Assembly: GCF_014652815.1 (NCBI RefSeq)
Contig: NZ_BMZN01000003.1
Span: forward strand, 79,429-143,428
Reading direction: 5' to 3'
Length of the DNA: 64,000 nucleotides
Source: Alcaligenes pakistanensis
GTDB lineage: Bacteria; Pseudomonadota; Gammaproteobacteria; Burkholderiales; Burkholderiaceae_B
Each line of letters opens with the position of its first letter. Positions within the stretch are counted from its first letter, which is position 1. Made by a program: the position numbers and the translations under genes. This document shows, piece by piece, positions 35,027 to 44,822 of the stretch. The notes under the pieces are model-generated. The model was given only the letters and a program-made list of their open reading frames with translations, ran no database searches and was not told where the DNA came from.

Positions 35027-35812
35027 ATGGGTTTCCTGCAAGGAAAACGCATCCTGGTCACAGGCGTCATCTCGAACCGCTCTATTGCCTACGGGATCGC
35101 GCAAGCATGTCGCCAACAAGGTGCTGAGATTGCCCTGACTTATGTGGGCGAGCGCTTCAAGGAACGCGTTGAAGGTTTTGCCAAGGAATTGGGCACCGAC
35201 ATCGTGCTGCCCTGTGACGTATCCGAAGACGATCAAATCGAACAAGCCATCGCCTCTTTGGGCGAGCGCTGGGACGGCCTGGACGGTCTGGTGCACTCGA
35301 TTGGTTTTGCCCCACGTGAATCCATCGCCGGTAATTTCCTGGACGGTTTGTCGCGCGAATCGTTCCGCATCGCTCACGACATTTCTGCCTACAGCTTTCC
35401 GGCACTGGCCAAAGCGGCGCTGCCTTTGCTTAAAGGCCGTAAAAGCTCCGTGCTGACCTTGACGTATTTGGGCGCTGAAAAAGCGATCCCCAACTACAAC
35501 ACCATGGGTGTGGCCAAAGCAGCTCTGGAAGCGTCTGTGCGGTACCTGGCAGTGGCCTTGGGCGAACACGGCATTCGTGCCAACGCCATCTCGGCTGGCC
35601 CCATCAAGACGCTGGCGGCCAGCGGCATCAAGGACTTCTCCACGATCTTGCGCTTCGTTGAAACGCACGCGCCTTTGCAGCGCAACGTCACCATTGAAGA
35701 AGTGGGTAATGTGGCGTCCTTCCTGATGTCCGAATTGGCTAGCGGTATCACGGGCGAAATCACGCACGTTGACGCCGGCTTTAACTGCATCGTCCCCGGC
35801 ATGCAGGAATAA
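35027..35812 (+). CDS. fabI: enoyl-[acyl-carrier-protein] reductase (NADH), FabI
   Basis: A 261-residue short-chain dehydrogenase/reductase-like enzyme that performs the last reduction in fatty acid elongation and is the target of triclosan. The NADH-binding [13 protein letters not shown] is at the N-terminus and the YNTMGVAK segment provides the Tyr-x6-Lys catalytic pair, after the TYLGAEK stretch. The [12 protein letters not shown] region is also characteristic. AAGGA precedes the ATG. It appears to form its own unit and ends at a strong bidirectional terminator. Confidence 0.95.
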   Translation: MGFLQGKRILVTGVISNRSIAYGIAQACRQQGAEIALTYVGERFKERVEGFAKELGTDIVLPCDVSEDDQIEQAIASLGERWDGLDGLVHSIGFAPRESIAGNFLDGLSRESFRIAHDISAYSFPALAKAALPLLKGRKSSVLTLTYLGAEKAIPNYNTMGVAKAALEASVRYLAVALGEHGIRANAISAGPIKTLAASGIKDFSTILRFVETHAPLQRNVTIEEVGNVASFLMSELASGITGEITHVDAGFNCIVPGMQE

Positions 35813-35831
35813 GCTCAGGCTTAGGCAGTAC

Positions 35832-35860
35832 AAAAAATAGCGGCCCAGGCCGCTATTTTT
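35832..35860. terminator. bidirectional intrinsic terminator between fabI and dctD
   Basis: AAAAATAGCGGCC-CA-GGCCGCTATTTTT is a long perfect stem with A/T runs on both sides, placed between the convergent fabI and dctD genes and able to stop both. Confidence 0.9.
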
Positions 35861-35894
35861 ATTTCTTTGACAGATGCTTTAAGGCACAGCCCCA

Positions 35895-37235
35895 TCAATC
35901 TGCCTGCGCCCCCTCTTCCACAAAGTCACTACGCAAAATACCGTGGCGTTGCAGCTTATCGTAGAAGGTTTTGCGCGGAATACGCAGATCTTGCAAGGTG
36001 GCCTTGATATCGCCCCGATGCCGAGCCAAGGCCTGACGTATTTGCTGCGACTCAAACTGCTCAATACGCGCGGGCAAGCTCAAATCCTCTACGTCCAGAT
36101 CCTTGATATCCAGGTGCGGCACTCCCAAGACCTCGCGTTGGGCAAAATGCGCCAACTCGCGCACATTGCCCGGCCAGTGATGGGTCTGCATATAGGTCAG
36201 GCTGCGCGCATCCGGCATTTTTTGCGGCATGCCGTACTTCTTGGCGGCCAGGGCTGCAAAGTGCGCGAACAGCATGGGAATATCTTCTTTACGCTCTTTT
36301 AAGGGCGGTAAACGCAGCGTCACCACATTCAGCCTGTAGTACAGATCGGCGCGGAAATTCGCACGCTGGGCCGGATCCGCCAAATCCACCTTGCTGGCCG
36401 CCACCACCCGAATATTGACCGGATGCTCTTCATTCGAGCCCAAAGGGGTCACGCAGCGTGTTTCCAGCACCCGCAGCAAACGCACCTGCGCAATCATGGG
36501 CATGCTCTCGATCTCGTCCAAGAACAGCGTGCCCTGATGCGCATGCTCCACACTGCCGACACGCCGCCGCTGCGCGCCCGTAAAAGCACCCGGCTCATGG
36601 CCGAACAGCTCGCTTTCAATAATAGTTTCGGGCAAAGCGCCACAATTGAGCGCTACAAAACGGTGCTGGGCACGTGCGCTCCAGCGGTGTAGCAACATGG
36701 CCACCACTTCCTTACCGGTGCCGGTTTCCCCTTCCACCAGCACATCCACATCTGACTGGGCCAGATGCCGCAAGGTAGCGCGCAGATTAATCATGACTTC
36801 TGAATTGCCCAGCAACGCCGGGCCTTGGCCATCCTCGTCCAGCTCTTCGCGCAGGGCCCGGTTCTGCAAGACCAGGCTGCGCTGCATGGCGGCATGGCGT
36901 ATCACCGTCAGCAAGCGTTCGGCCTGATAGGGCTTGCTCAGAAAATCAAAGGCGCCGTCGTGCATGGCTTGCACAGCCATATCAATATCGCCATGGCCAG
37001 TAATCAAAACAACGGGTTGCTCAGGATCGCGAGCATGCAGCGCACGCATCAGCGCCAAGCCATCCATGCCCGGCATGCGGATGTCCGTTACGACCACACC
37101 AGAATAGTCCTTGGGCAAGCGGCTCAAGGCTTCCTGACCGCTAGCACAGGCCAATACTTTCAGGCCAGCCAGCTCCAGACTTTGCACCACAGCGGCACGC
37201 AGGTCCGCATCATCATCTACAAATGCCACTTCCAT
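35895..37235 (-). CDS. dctD: C4-dicarboxylate response regulator DctD (sigma-54 activator)
   Basis: A 446-residue NtrC-class response regulator. The receiver domain has its phospho-acceptor Asp in VVVTDIRMPGMDG (about residue 52) and Lys in FLSKPYQ. The AAA+ domain has the Walker A GETGTGKE, the sigma-54-contacting PGAFTGA loop and Walker B GTLFLDEIE. A Fis-type helix-turn-helix closes the protein (QALARHRGDIKATLQDLRIPRKTFYDKL). It begins two bases after the dctB stop. With dctB it should activate the divergent dctA promoter. Confidence 0.93.
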   Translation of the reverse strand: MEVAFVDDDADLRAAVVQSLELAGLKVLACASGQEALSRLPKDYSGVVVTDIRMPGMDGLALMRALHARDPEQPVVLITGHGDIDMAVQAMHDGAFDFLSKPYQAERLLTVIRHAAMQRSLVLQNRALREELDEDGQGPALLGNSEVMINLRATLRHLAQSDVDVLVEGETGTGKEVVAMLLHRWSARAQHRFVALNCGALPETIIESELFGHEPGAFTGAQRRRVGSVEHAHQGTLFLDEIESMPMIAQVRLLRVLETRCVTPLGSNEEHPVNIRVVAASKVDLADPAQRANFRADLYYRLNVVTLRLPPLKERKEDIPMLFAHFAALAAKKYGMPQKMPDARSLTYMQTHHWPGNVRELAHFAQREVLGVPHLDIKDLDVEDLSLPARIEQFESQQIRQALARHRGDIKATLQDLRIPRKTFYDKLQRHGILRSDFVEEGAQAD

Positions 37236-37237
37236 GC

Positions 37238-39094
37238 TTATCTCTCTTCCTTGTCCAGTGCGCTATCGGCATTGCGCAGCACGATATGAAACGTAGCACC
37301 GCCCAGACGTGATGGCCCTTCTTCCAAGCGGCCACCCAGGGCCGCCACAATATCGTACGAAATCACCAGTCCCAAGCCCACGCCTTGGCGGCGGCTGGAA
37401 CTAAAGGGAGTAAACAAACGCTGGCGGATTTCCGGGCTTAAACCAGGACCGTTATCGGACACCACGATGCGCACATGCTGACCGTCAGTCATCACTTCCA
37501 TACGAATGCGCCCCTGCTCGCGGCCTTCCAGCGCATCCAGCGCATTACGCAATAAATTCACCAGGACTTGTTCCAGACGCACTGGCAAAGCCCAAACCTG
37601 TACGGGCTCGCTCAGATCCTCCCGTTCCAGGACCACGCCTTGGGCCCGCGCCCTGTGCTCCAGCAATTGCCAGGCACTATCGAGCGCCGCCTGCACCCGC
37701 ACCGGGCCTTCTTGCTCTTGCGGTTTGCGTGCGTAATGGCAAAGCTGGGAAGTAATGCTGCCTATGCGCTGGGTCAGTGCCTGAATGCGGGATAGGTTCT
37801 GACGGGCAGTCTCTACCTGCCCCTGCTCCAGAAAGCGCAAGGTATTGTCGGCATAGAGCTCAATGGCGGCCACGGGCTGATTGATCTCGTGCGCCACCCC
37901 GGCCGTCACCTGCCCCAGAAAAGACAATTTTTCTGCCTGTTCCAATTGCTCGCGCAGATCGCGTGCCCGCGAACGGGCCTCCTGCAAGGCCTGCATCTCC
38001 TGCTCCAGGCGGCGGCGAGCCACTTGCAGCTGAGCCGTACGGGACTCCACCGCTTCCTCCAGGGCATCCCGTAATAATTCCTGACGCGCCTGGGATTCAC
38101 GCCGCTGCTGATTGCGCTGCAACCCCAAGGCCGTCAGCACCAGGGCGGCGCACAGCAACCCCATCACCATCAAGCGGGACTGAAATGCCTGGGTCCGCAG
38201 AGCCTCTTTCATGGGTGCCATGGCATGCAAGGTCCAATCGCTGCCTGCAACAGGCTGCTGCACATGCAAGAAGCGCTCCTGCCCCAGCTTCCAGAAAGAG
38301 GCTCCTGGCCCGGCGTCCGACATAGTCAGCCCCACTGGCTCCAAAGGCTCGTCACCAAACTGCTGGCTGGCCCGCACGGACATCAATTTCTCTGAGGCGG
38401 CATGATTCACGCTATGCAAACGCCAGTCCGCTTCACCGCTAAGCAGAATCACCCCATGCGGATCGGTCACAAACATACGATCGCCATAGCCTGCCCACTC
38501 TTTTTCCAGCAGATCAAACACCAGCTTGATCACCACCACACCCACGGCCTTACCTTCCTGATCCTGCACCATGCGGGAGATATATAGCCCCGCCTTGCCA
38601 CTGGATGTTCCCAATGCAAAGTATTCGGCGTGCCCTTGCTCCAATGCCTTGGTGAAGTAAGGCCGAAAGCCGTAGTGATTGCCCACAAAACTGTCGGGTT
38701 CCTGCCAGTTACTGGAAACCAGGGTCTGCGAGTGAATATCCAGCAGATACAGGACAGGAGCGCCCGTGTCCTCGGCCAACTGCTGGAATTTACGATTCAG
38801 CGCCTCGGCATCTCCATAGGCAGGATTGCCCATCAGGTATTGGCGCAGCGCCTCGTCCTGGGCCAACGCAAAAGACAGGGTGCTGAATTTGTCGCGAATG
38901 GTCCTGATCCAGCCGGCATTGCCGCGCATCAAAGAATCCAGCCGCTGCTCGCTTTGCGTCAGCAAACGGGCCGTGCCCAAATCTGCCGAGCGCCAGAAGG
39001 CAAATACCCCCAAGACCAGAGCCAGCGTCAGCAGCAATAACCACTCAAGCCTGAAGCGTCGCCGCAAACTTGAAGAAACGGGATTGGAATTCAT
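37238..39094 (-). CDS. dctB: C4-dicarboxylate sensor histidine kinase DctB
   Basis: A 618-residue membrane sensor kinase. An N-terminal membrane helix (about 15-35), a periplasmic double-PAS-like sensor domain with the YGFRPYFTKAL and GKAGLYISRMV motifs, a second membrane helix near 310-330, a coiled-coil rich in Glu/Arg/Gln, then the phospho-acceptor His in GVAHEINQPVAAIE and the ATP-binding N and G boxes (LLRNALDAL; VSDNGPGLS; GVGLGLVISYDIV). ATG 39094 gives a normal N-terminus; a GTG upstream at 39151 is less likely because it runs through a regulatory palindrome. Confidence 0.92.
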   Translation of the reverse strand: MNSNPVSSSLRRRFRLEWLLLLTLALVLGVFAFWRSADLGTARLLTQSEQRLDSLMRGNAGWIRTIRDKFSTLSFALAQDEALRQYLMGNPAYGDAEALNRKFQQLAEDTGAPVLYLLDIHSQTLVSSNWQEPDSFVGNHYGFRPYFTKALEQGHAEYFALGTSSGKAGLYISRMVQDQEGKAVGVVVIKLVFDLLEKEWAGYGDRMFVTDPHGVILLSGEADWRLHSVNHAASEKLMSVRASQQFGDEPLEPVGLTMSDAGPGASFWKLGQERFLHVQQPVAGSDWTLHAMAPMKEALRTQAFQSRLMVMGLLCAALVLTALGLQRNQQRRESQARQELLRDALEEAVESRTAQLQVARRRLEQEMQALQEARSRARDLREQLEQAEKLSFLGQVTAGVAHEINQPVAAIELYADNTLRFLEQGQVETARQNLSRIQALTQRIGSITSQLCHYARKPQEQEGPVRVQAALDSAWQLLEHRARAQGVVLEREDLSEPVQVWALPVRLEQVLVNLLRNALDALEGREQGRIRMEVMTDGQHVRIVVSDNGPGLSPEIRQRLFTPFSSSRRQGVGLGLVISYDIVAALGGRLEEGPSRLGGATFHIVLRNADSALDKEER

Positions 39095-39100
39095 GAAGCT

Positions 39101-39150
39101 TGTGCGAAATTTCGCCAAAAAATAGTCACGTATGTGCGGATTTTCGCACA
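39101..39150 (+). promoter_or_regulatory. paired palindromes, candidate DctD upstream activating sites
   Basis: TGTGCGGATTTTCGCACA (39133-39150) is a nearly perfect palindrome, and TGTGCGAAATTTCGCC (39101-39116) is a second copy 32 bases away. They lie 70-120 bases upstream of the sigma-54 promoter of dctA, the position and TGTGCG/CGCACA form expected for DctD sites. Confidence 0.75.
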
Positions 39151-39221
39151 CATCAACAGCAAGTGGGTAAGTCCCCTGCTCGCAAGCCGCTTATTTGCTC
39201 GTTTCCTCATGCAGCTCAGAT

Positions 39222-39237
39222 TGGCACGGATGTTGCT
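39222..39237 (+). promoter_or_regulatory. sigma-54 (-24/-12) promoter of dctA
   Basis: TGGCAC-GGATG-TTGCT matches the sigma-54 consensus TGGCAC-N5-TTGCW exactly, with GG and GC elements correctly spaced. Transcription would start near 39247, leaving a leader of about 115 bases before dctA. Confidence 0.93.
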
Positions 39238-39360
39238 TTAGTAATGAGCTTATGGGCCGGGGCAGGTACTCCGGCGCGCTTAAACCGCCTGCTATACAAA
39301 ATTCTAAGCAGGCTACAGCCGACTCAAAGGTCGGCCACATCAAGTCACGGAGACGACACC

Positions 39361-40752
39361 ATGATGGATATAAGCACAGGAGACCGCTCGGTACCGCAGA
39401 TCGTCAAAATCAAGTGGTATCGGATTTTGTACGTACAAGTCATCATCGCCATCACTATCGGGATTTTGTTGGGGCACTTTTACCCCTCGCTGGGCGAGAG
39501 CATGAAGCCCTTGGGCGATGCTTTCATCAAGCTGGTCAAAATGATTATTGCGCCCGTTATTTTCTTGACGGTAGCCACCGGCATTGCCGCCATGACCGAT
39601 CTGCAAAAAGTAGGCCGTGTGGTGGGCAAGGCCATGATTTACTTTTTGACCTTCTCCACACTGGCTCTGATTGTGGGCATGGTGGTCAGCAATGTTGTAC
39701 AGCCCGGCCACGGCATGCACATTGATCCGGCCACCCTGGACCCCAGTGCGATTCAAGGCTACGTCCAGCAAGCCCACGACAGCACGCTGACGGGCTTTTT
39801 GATGAACATTATCCCCAACACCCTGATCAGCCCCTTTACTGGCGGCGACATCCTGCAGGTGCTGTTTGTCGCGGTCTTGTTCGGTATTGCGCTGGCCGCT
39901 GTGGGTGATCATGGCAAGCCTGTACTCAAATTTCTACAAGCCCTGATGGCCCCTGTATTCAAGCTGGTCGCCATCTTGATGAAAGCCGCTCCTGTGGGGG
40001 CCTTCGGTGCTATCTCCTTTACCATTGGTAAATACGGCATTGAGTCTGTTTCCAGCCTGGCCCTGCTGGTCGTGACCTTCTACCTCACCTCGGTGCTGTT
40101 TGTGCTGATCATTCTAGGTGCCGTTGCCCGCTACAACGGCTTTGCCATCACCAAGCTGATTCGCTACATCCGCGAAGAATTGCTGCTGGTGCTCGGTACC
40201 AGCTCCTCGGAAGCCGCCCTGCCTACCCTGATGCAAAAGATGGAGCGCGCAGGCTGTGCCAAATCCGTTGTGGGTCTAGTGGTACCTACCGGCTACTCCT
40301 TCAATCTGGACGGCACCAATATCTACATGACGATGGCTGCCCTGTTCATTGCCCAGGCTTGCGATATCCCGCTAACGCTGCAGCAACAGATTCTCTTGTT
40401 GCTGGTCGCCATGCTCAGTTCCAAAGGTGCTGCCGGGGTGACAGGTGCTGGTTTCATTACCCTGGCCGCCACGTTGTCGGTCGTTCCCGCAGTACCCATT
40501 GCCGGCATGACCTTGATTCTGGGTATTGACCGCTTCATGTCCGAGTGCCGCGCACTGACCAATCTGGTGGGCAATGCCGTTGCCACGATTGTGGTGGCCC
40601 GCTGGGAAGGCGAGCTGGACAATGATCAGTTGAACAGTGCCATGAACGGTGAACTACCTCCTTTGGATACCAGCATCACGCTGCATCAGCACGGCGAGGT
40701 GGGGATTCCCGCACAAGAAAGCGTCGAACCTCGGGCCAGCGTCGCAGCCTGA
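39361..40752 (+). CDS. dctA: C4-dicarboxylate:cation symporter DctA
   Basis: A 463-residue inner-membrane importer of succinate, fumarate, malate and similar acids (DAACS family). Hallmarks are the serine-rich [14 protein letters not shown] re-entrant motif, [19 protein letters not shown], and the [21 protein letters not shown] near the C-terminus. GGAG is 8 bases before ATG 39361; upstream in-frame codons lie before the sigma-54 transcription start and are excluded. The gene has its own promoter and terminator and is activated by the divergent dctBD pair. It could import maleate-pathway products such as fumarate. Confidence 0.95.
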   Translation: MMDISTGDRSVPQIVKIKWYRILYVQVIIAITIGILLGHFYPSLGESMKPLGDAFIKLVKMIIAPVIFLTVATGIAAMTDLQKVGRVVGKAMIYFLTFSTLALIVGMVVSNVVQPGHGMHIDPATLDPSAIQGYVQQAHDSTLTGFLMNIIPNTLISPFTGGDILQVLFVAVLFGIALAAVGDHGKPVLKFLQALMAPVFKLVAILMKAAPVGAFGAISFTIGKYGIESVSSLALLVVTFYLTSVLFVLIILGAVARYNGFAITKLIRYIREELLLVLGTSSSEAALPTLMQKMERAGCAKSVVGLVVPTGYSFNLDGTNIYMTMAALFIAQACDIPLTLQQQILLLLVAMLSSKGAAGVTGAGFITLAATLSVVPAVPIAGMTLILGIDRFMSECRALTNLVGNAVATIVVARWEGELDNDQLNSAMNGELPPLDTSITLHQHGEVGIPAQESVEPRASVAA

Positions 40753-40765
40753 TTTTCTTCCATGT

Positions 40766-40806
40766 AAAAAGGCCGATTTTCAATTGAAAACCGGCCTTTT
40801 TTTGTC
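40766..40806 (+). terminator. intrinsic terminator after dctA
   Basis: AAAAGGCCG and CGGCCTTTT pair, with the inner TTTTCAATTGAAAA continuing the hairpin, and seven Ts follow. It ends the dctA transcript 14 bases beyond the stop. Confidence 0.9.
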
Positions 40807-40854
40807 TGCTTGATTCTGTCTGCTTGATTCTGTCTGCTTGATTCTGTCTGCTTG
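40803..40854. repeat. short tandem repeat, 14-base unit
   Basis: TGTCTGCTTGATTC occurs three times in perfect head-to-tail copies, followed by a fourth copy truncated after ten bases. It begins inside the T-run of the dctA terminator. The next 170 bases up to the GST gene show no gene. Confidence 0.92.
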
Positions 40855-41025
40855 TTTTTTCTGCTGCAACAACTCCACTTTGCCTACCCTATCTTTTTCC
40901 TTGACTGTCTAATCTTGAAAACCTGAAAGAAGCAGCCACCGACTTGATCAGGCATTCAATCATTCGTTCAATAGCTCTCACACATCCAAGCAGCCACTTC
41001 GCTGATGGCTTAGTGAGTCAATCAG

Positions 41026-41709
41026 TCAGGCGGAAGGAAAACGCACAATCTCGCTTTCCGGCGTCCAGGCAGGATATTTGTCCATCACACCCAGGAATAA
41101 AGGGCTGGACTGAAAGCTCACCAACCAGCTCGACAAAACCGACCAAGGCTGCGCATCAAACCAGGCTCTATCCACCTGTGCGAATTGCCGCACAAAGGGC
41201 GCAATGGCCAAATCTGCCAGACAAGGACGCTGCCCCATCAAGTAGCCATGCTCCGCAATCCGGGCATTCAGGCCCATCAATTGTTCACTAGCCTGAGCGC
41301 GATGCAAGGCCGAAAAACTGGCCGCGTCCGTAAACTGCTCGTCCTCGGTATGGCGATCTGGGTATTTATAGCAATCCAGGTTCTTTTTGAAGAGCCCATC
41401 GTTGGCGGCGATCAAGGCCATCATTTGCCCCACATCACCGTGCTCGGGCCGCAAATACTGTTTGGGATCTTGAATAGCCAAAGCCCAGTGCATGATGTCC
41501 AGGCTTTCTTCTATGACCTTGCCATCAGGTAAGACCAACACGGGGACCGTCGCTTTGGGCGAGGCCAGACGCAGGGCTTCGGGCTTGTCGCGCAGCACCA
41601 CTTCACGTAATTGACAGCTGACGCCGCTGGCGGCTATCGCCAGACGTGCCCGCATGGCATAGGGGCAGCGGCGAAAGGAATACAAAATAGGCAGATCAGA
41701 TAGGGACAT
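41026..41709 (-). CDS. glutathione S-transferase family protein
   Basis: A 227-residue protein with an N-terminal thioredoxin-fold GST domain carrying the CPYAMRAR active-site motif (Cys near 15), the cis-proline region TVPVLVLPDG and the glutathione-binding EESLDIM. The C-terminal half is helical, with CLADLAIAPFVRQFA as the N-capping box. A cysteine-type motif suggests omega/glutaredoxin-2-like thiol chemistry rather than conjugation. It stands alone between dctA and trhO. Confidence 0.88.
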   Translation of the reverse strand: MSLSDLPILYSFRRCPYAMRARLAIAASGVSCQLREVVLRDKPEALRLASPKATVPVLVLPDGKVIEESLDIMHWALAIQDPKQYLRPEHGDVGQMMALIAANDGLFKKNLDCYKYPDRHTEDEQFTDAASFSALHRAQASEQLMGLNARIAEHGYLMGQRPCLADLAIAPFVRQFAQVDRAWFDAQPWSVLSSWLVSFQSSPLFLGVMDKYPAWTPESEIVRFPSA

Positions 41710-41771
41710 GCTCGATACCGTTAAAAAGCCGCGCCACAGGCACGGACTTAAAGCGCTGGCGCCTATACAAA

Positions 41772-41799
41772 ACGCCCTTCTACTGGAGAAGGGCGGACT
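41772..41799 (-). terminator. hairpin downstream of trhO, probable terminator
   Basis: CGCCCTTCT-N5-AGAAGGGCG forms a perfect nine-base stem followed on the minus strand by TTTT. It lies about 60 bases after the trhO stop; the short T-run makes it a modest terminator. Confidence 0.6.
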
Positions 41800-41857
41800 A
41801 TAAACGACGCAGTGCCAGAATCAAGCTACTAGAGTTAACACAGCTACCTGATCAGGG

Positions 41858-42865
41858 CTAGGCGTCTTTGGCCTGCTGAGCCAGCAAACGCTGCTCTTCC
41901 ACCTTACGACGGGCGGCGTCACGGCGCTCGGACAGCTCGTCCATGCTGACGCCTATATGACGCTCTTCACGCTCACGAGCCAGGGCAACCTGTTTTTGAC
42001 GCTCGCGGAAACGCTCGACCTGTTCGGGCGAACTGTGACCATGGCAGTAAGGGCAACTGACGCCTTCCTCAAATTGTGGCGAGGTCTTTTCTTCCTCGCT
42101 GATCGGCATGCGGCAAGCACGGCAGAAATCGTAATCGCCGGGTTCCAGGCCGTGACGCACCGAGACGCGCTCGTCGAACACAAAGCAGTCACCATCCCAC
42201 AGGCTTTCTTCAGCCGGAATTTCTTCCAGGTATTTCAGAATACCGCCTTGCAGATGATAGACCTCATCAAACCCTTGCGAGCGCATGAAGGCCGTGGATT
42301 TCTCGCACCGGATACCGCCCGTACAGAACATGGCGACACGCGGTTTGCCGTGCAAAACACCGCCTTCCTTGGACTGTTCGGCCACCCATTGCGGGAACTC
42401 GGTAAAGCTCTGGGTTTTAGGGTTGATGGCGCGGTTGAACGTACCAATACCCACCTCGTAGTCGTTGCGGGTATCCACCACCACCACGTTCGGATCGCTG
42501 ATCAAGGCGTTCCAGTCTTCGGGACGCACGTACTCGCCCACCATCTCAGCGGTTTTCAGATCCGGCACGCCCAGCGTAACGATCTCTTTTTTCAGCTTCA
42601 CCTTGAGCCGGTAAAACGGCGCCTTGTCGGCGTAGGACTCTTTATGTACCAGACCGGCGATGCGCGGATCGGCATTCAGATGCGCCAAGACGGCTCGGAC
42701 ACCCTCCTGCGGGCCAGCAATGGTGCCGTTAATCCCTTCGCGCGCCAGCAGCAAAGTGCCTTTGACCTCGTGCTGTTCGCAAAAAGCAAACAAGGGGTCG
42801 CGCAGTTGGACGAAGTCGGGCAATTCCACGAACTTATATAAAGCCGCGATCAGGTAGGTAGACAT
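41858..42865 (-). CDS. trhO: oxygen-dependent tRNA uridine(34) hydroxylase TrhO (rhodanese-related)
   Basis: A 335-residue protein of the YceA/TrhO family, which makes 5-hydroxyuridine at position 34 of tRNA. An N-terminal YceA-type domain ([14 protein letters not shown]) is followed by a rhodanese domain with the active-site loop [12 protein letters not shown] near 175-185, then a cysteine-rich C-terminal segment (CRACRMPIS and CPYC) that may bind metal, and an Arg/Glu-rich tail. ATG 42865 matches the family N-terminus; the in-frame extension upstream is not supported. Confidence 0.92.
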   Translation of the reverse strand: MSTYLIAALYKFVELPDFVQLRDPLFAFCEQHEVKGTLLLAREGINGTIAGPQEGVRAVLAHLNADPRIAGLVHKESYADKAPFYRLKVKLKKEIVTLGVPDLKTAEMVGEYVRPEDWNALISDPNVVVVDTRNDYEVGIGTFNRAINPKTQSFTEFPQWVAEQSKEGGVLHGKPRVAMFCTGGIRCEKSTAFMRSQGFDEVYHLQGGILKYLEEIPAEESLWDGDCFVFDERVSVRHGLEPGDYDFCRACRMPISEEEKTSPQFEEGVSCPYCHGHSSPEQVERFRERQKQVALAREREERHIGVSMDELSERRDAARRKVEEQRLLAQQAKDA

Positions 42866-43078
42866 AGATAAACGAATTCTCTGGATAGAAGCGGTGGCGC
42901 AGCCCACAGGCGGTAGGACAGCGTAGGCCGTCGTACACTATACGCGACTGATATCCCACAGACCTTTGACGCCTGTCAAAAAAAATAGGGTGACCTGGGG
43001 ATTCAACTTTAAAATCATAACGCTAAAGCCGTCAGGCCGCATCTGGCCACGGCCACCTGTTTTCTTTGCACGAGAGCT

Positions 43079-44194
43079 ATGGATTCCGTAACACAAGCAG
43101 TCCTGGGTGCCAGTATCTGCGGTTCACTCCTTGGGCGGCAGTATGGTCGCAAGGCGGTCCTGTCCGGTGCCATCATCGCCACCCTGCCTGATCTGGATGT
43201 CTTCATTCGCTATGGAGACCCCATTACGTCTATGGTCAGCCACCGGGGTTTCTCACACTCTTTATTTGTCCTGAGTGCCCTGGGCATACTGGTCACGATT
43301 CTGTGGCGGTTGCTCTTTCCACACGCTCGCGCCTCGGCAGGCCGGGTGGGGCTGGCCGTATGGCTGGCCCTGATTACCCATCCCTTGCTGGACGCGTTCA
43401 CCAGTTACGGCACGCAACTGCTCTGGCCGCTAGCTGCCACACCGGCAACCTGGTCCAGTATTTTCATTATTGACCCGCTCTATACCCTGCCCCTGCTGAT
43501 CGCCACGCTGATCGGCTTGGCAAGGGGAGCAGCTCCTGCAACGCTGCGAGCCTGCAACTGGGCCTTGCTGCTTAGCAGCCTGTATCTGGCCGCCTCGGTC
43601 GGTGCCAAGTTCTGGGCAGAGCAACAGGCCACCACTCAGCTAAGCGCTCAGCAAGTAGAAATCAAGCGGGTTTATTCTGCCGCCCAACCCTTGAATATTC
43701 TGCTTTGGCGTGTACTGGTGCGTGATATCCAGGACCGGGAGTGCGAAGTCATTGTGGGGCTGCTGGATCGCTTGCGTGCGCCCGCTGGTCATCAGTACGA
43801 ATCCCTGTGTCTGCCGCTCAATAGCGATTACACCCAGCTGTTTCCACCCTTGAAGCAGCTGGAGCAACTTCGCTGGTTTTCAGATGATTGGGTACGCTAC
43901 GACATCATCGACGATCTGTTGGTTGTCAGCGATGTACGCATGAGCCTGGGCCCTGGCCAATACACGTTCCGCTTTGTCGTGGCCGAGCGCATTGCCGACG
44001 ACACCTGGCTGCCCATCATCCCGTATCAATGGGCCAGCGGCCACAATATGGCTTTGCTCAAACCCGTCCTGCGCCGTATTTGGGAGCCTGTCCCGCCCTT
44101 GCCGCTGCAAGAGTGGGCCAAACGCGTTGGGGCCGGTGTCCCGATTCCGCGCGCCAGCCCCGACTTTCAAGAGCTGGGCCAACCCGGCTCCTAA
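43079..44194 (+). CDS. membrane-bound metal-dependent hydrolase (YdjM/DUF457 family)
   Basis: A 371-residue protein. The N-terminal half is hydrophobic with four or five membrane segments and carries the family's histidine/aspartate motifs: MDSVTQAVLGAS, ATLPDLDVF, SHRGFSHSLF and LITHPLLDAFTSYGTQLL. The C-terminal 170 residues are soluble and of unknown fold. Members are annotated as inner-membrane metal-dependent hydrolases, sometimes linked to LexA-regulated YdjM, but no activity is established. No operon partners are evident and a terminator follows directly. Confidence 0.82.
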   Translation: MDSVTQAVLGASICGSLLGRQYGRKAVLSGAIIATLPDLDVFIRYGDPITSMVSHRGFSHSLFVLSALGILVTILWRLLFPHARASAGRVGLAVWLALITHPLLDAFTSYGTQLLWPLAATPATWSSIFIIDPLYTLPLLIATLIGLARGAAPATLRACNWALLLSSLYLAASVGAKFWAEQQATTQLSAQQVEIKRVYSAAQPLNILLWRVLVRDIQDRECEVIVGLLDRLRAPAGHQYESLCLPLNSDYTQLFPPLKQLEQLRWFSDDWVRYDIIDDLLVVSDVRMSLGPGQYTFRFVVAERIADDTWLPIIPYQWASGHNMALLKPVLRRIWEPVPPLPLQEWAKRVGAGVPIPRASPDFQELGQPGS

Positions 44195-44222
44195 GGCTAA
44201 GCCCGGATCAAAAGAAGAGGTA

Positions 44223-44262
44223 CAAAAAAACCCTGGACTGTGAAGCCCAGGGTTTAAATTTA
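44223..44262. terminator. intrinsic terminator between convergent genes
   Basis: AAACCCTGG and CCAGGGTTT pair around a ten-base loop, with an A-run before and an AT-rich stretch after. It separates the plus-strand hydrolase gene from the minus-strand DUF4168 gene and may serve both. Confidence 0.8.
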
Positions 44263-44322
44263 CCCACTACGGTCACTACAAAATGACACCCGGTGCTCTG
44301 TCAAACCCGAGGATCACAACAC

Positions 44323-44706
44323 TTACTTCAGCATTCCTTCGACGCGCTGACGCAAAGCCGGGTCCTGCTGAATGGCCAAACTGATACCGTTGTAGTCCGC
44401 CAGATCCATCCCGTTGGACGTTACTACGCCCACCAGACGCTGATCGGCTTCCTGAACAATGGTCTGACGCTCCGCATCACTTTTGGCCGCATCCAGACGT
44501 GGCTGATATTCCGAAGCGGTCTGGGCTACCTTTTTATAGGTACGCGCATATTGCTCCAGTTGAGAATCCGTAGGTTGAACGACCTGGGTAGCCGCAGGGG
44601 CTGCCGAATTGGTCGGAGCCGCATTGCCCTGGGCCATCGCAAAAGGACTGAACAAGCCAAATGCGACTGCGGTAGCAGCAAGAAAAGCTTTAACTGAGGG
44701 CTGCAT
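44323..44706 (-). CDS. DUF4168-domain secreted protein
   Basis: A 127-residue protein with a Sec signal peptide (cleavage near AMAQG, residue 26), an Ala/Pro/Asn-rich linker, and a helical domain matching the DUF4168 pattern (QLEQYARTYKKVAQTASEY...). Proteins of this family are small periplasmic or secreted helical proteins of unknown function. AGGAGG precedes the ATG. No operon partners. Family assignment is from pattern recognition. Confidence 0.75.
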   Translation of the reverse strand: MQPSVKAFLAATAVAFGLFSPFAMAQGNAAPTNSAAPAATQVVQPTDSQLEQYARTYKKVAQTASEYQPRLDAAKSDAERQTIVQEADQRLVGVVTSNGMDLADYNGISLAIQQDPALRQRVEGMLK

Positions 44707-44822
44707 GGATGAAACCTCCTAAACAGAGTCAATGAACGGTCATCATGACAAGAGCGGCTGCAGCTTACAAGTTTCTCAATGTAGTTTCGTGTATCTGCAT
44801 GCCACCCGTTTTCTTACTGACT

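Noticed and set aside
35003-35833. Long open frame antisense to fabI
   Set aside because: FabI on the plus strand is unmistakable; the antisense frame has no family features and is typical shadow coding in GC-rich DNA.
40803-40854. CRISPR-like array
   Set aside because: The repeat units are only 14 bases, directly adjacent with no spacers, and no cas genes are present.
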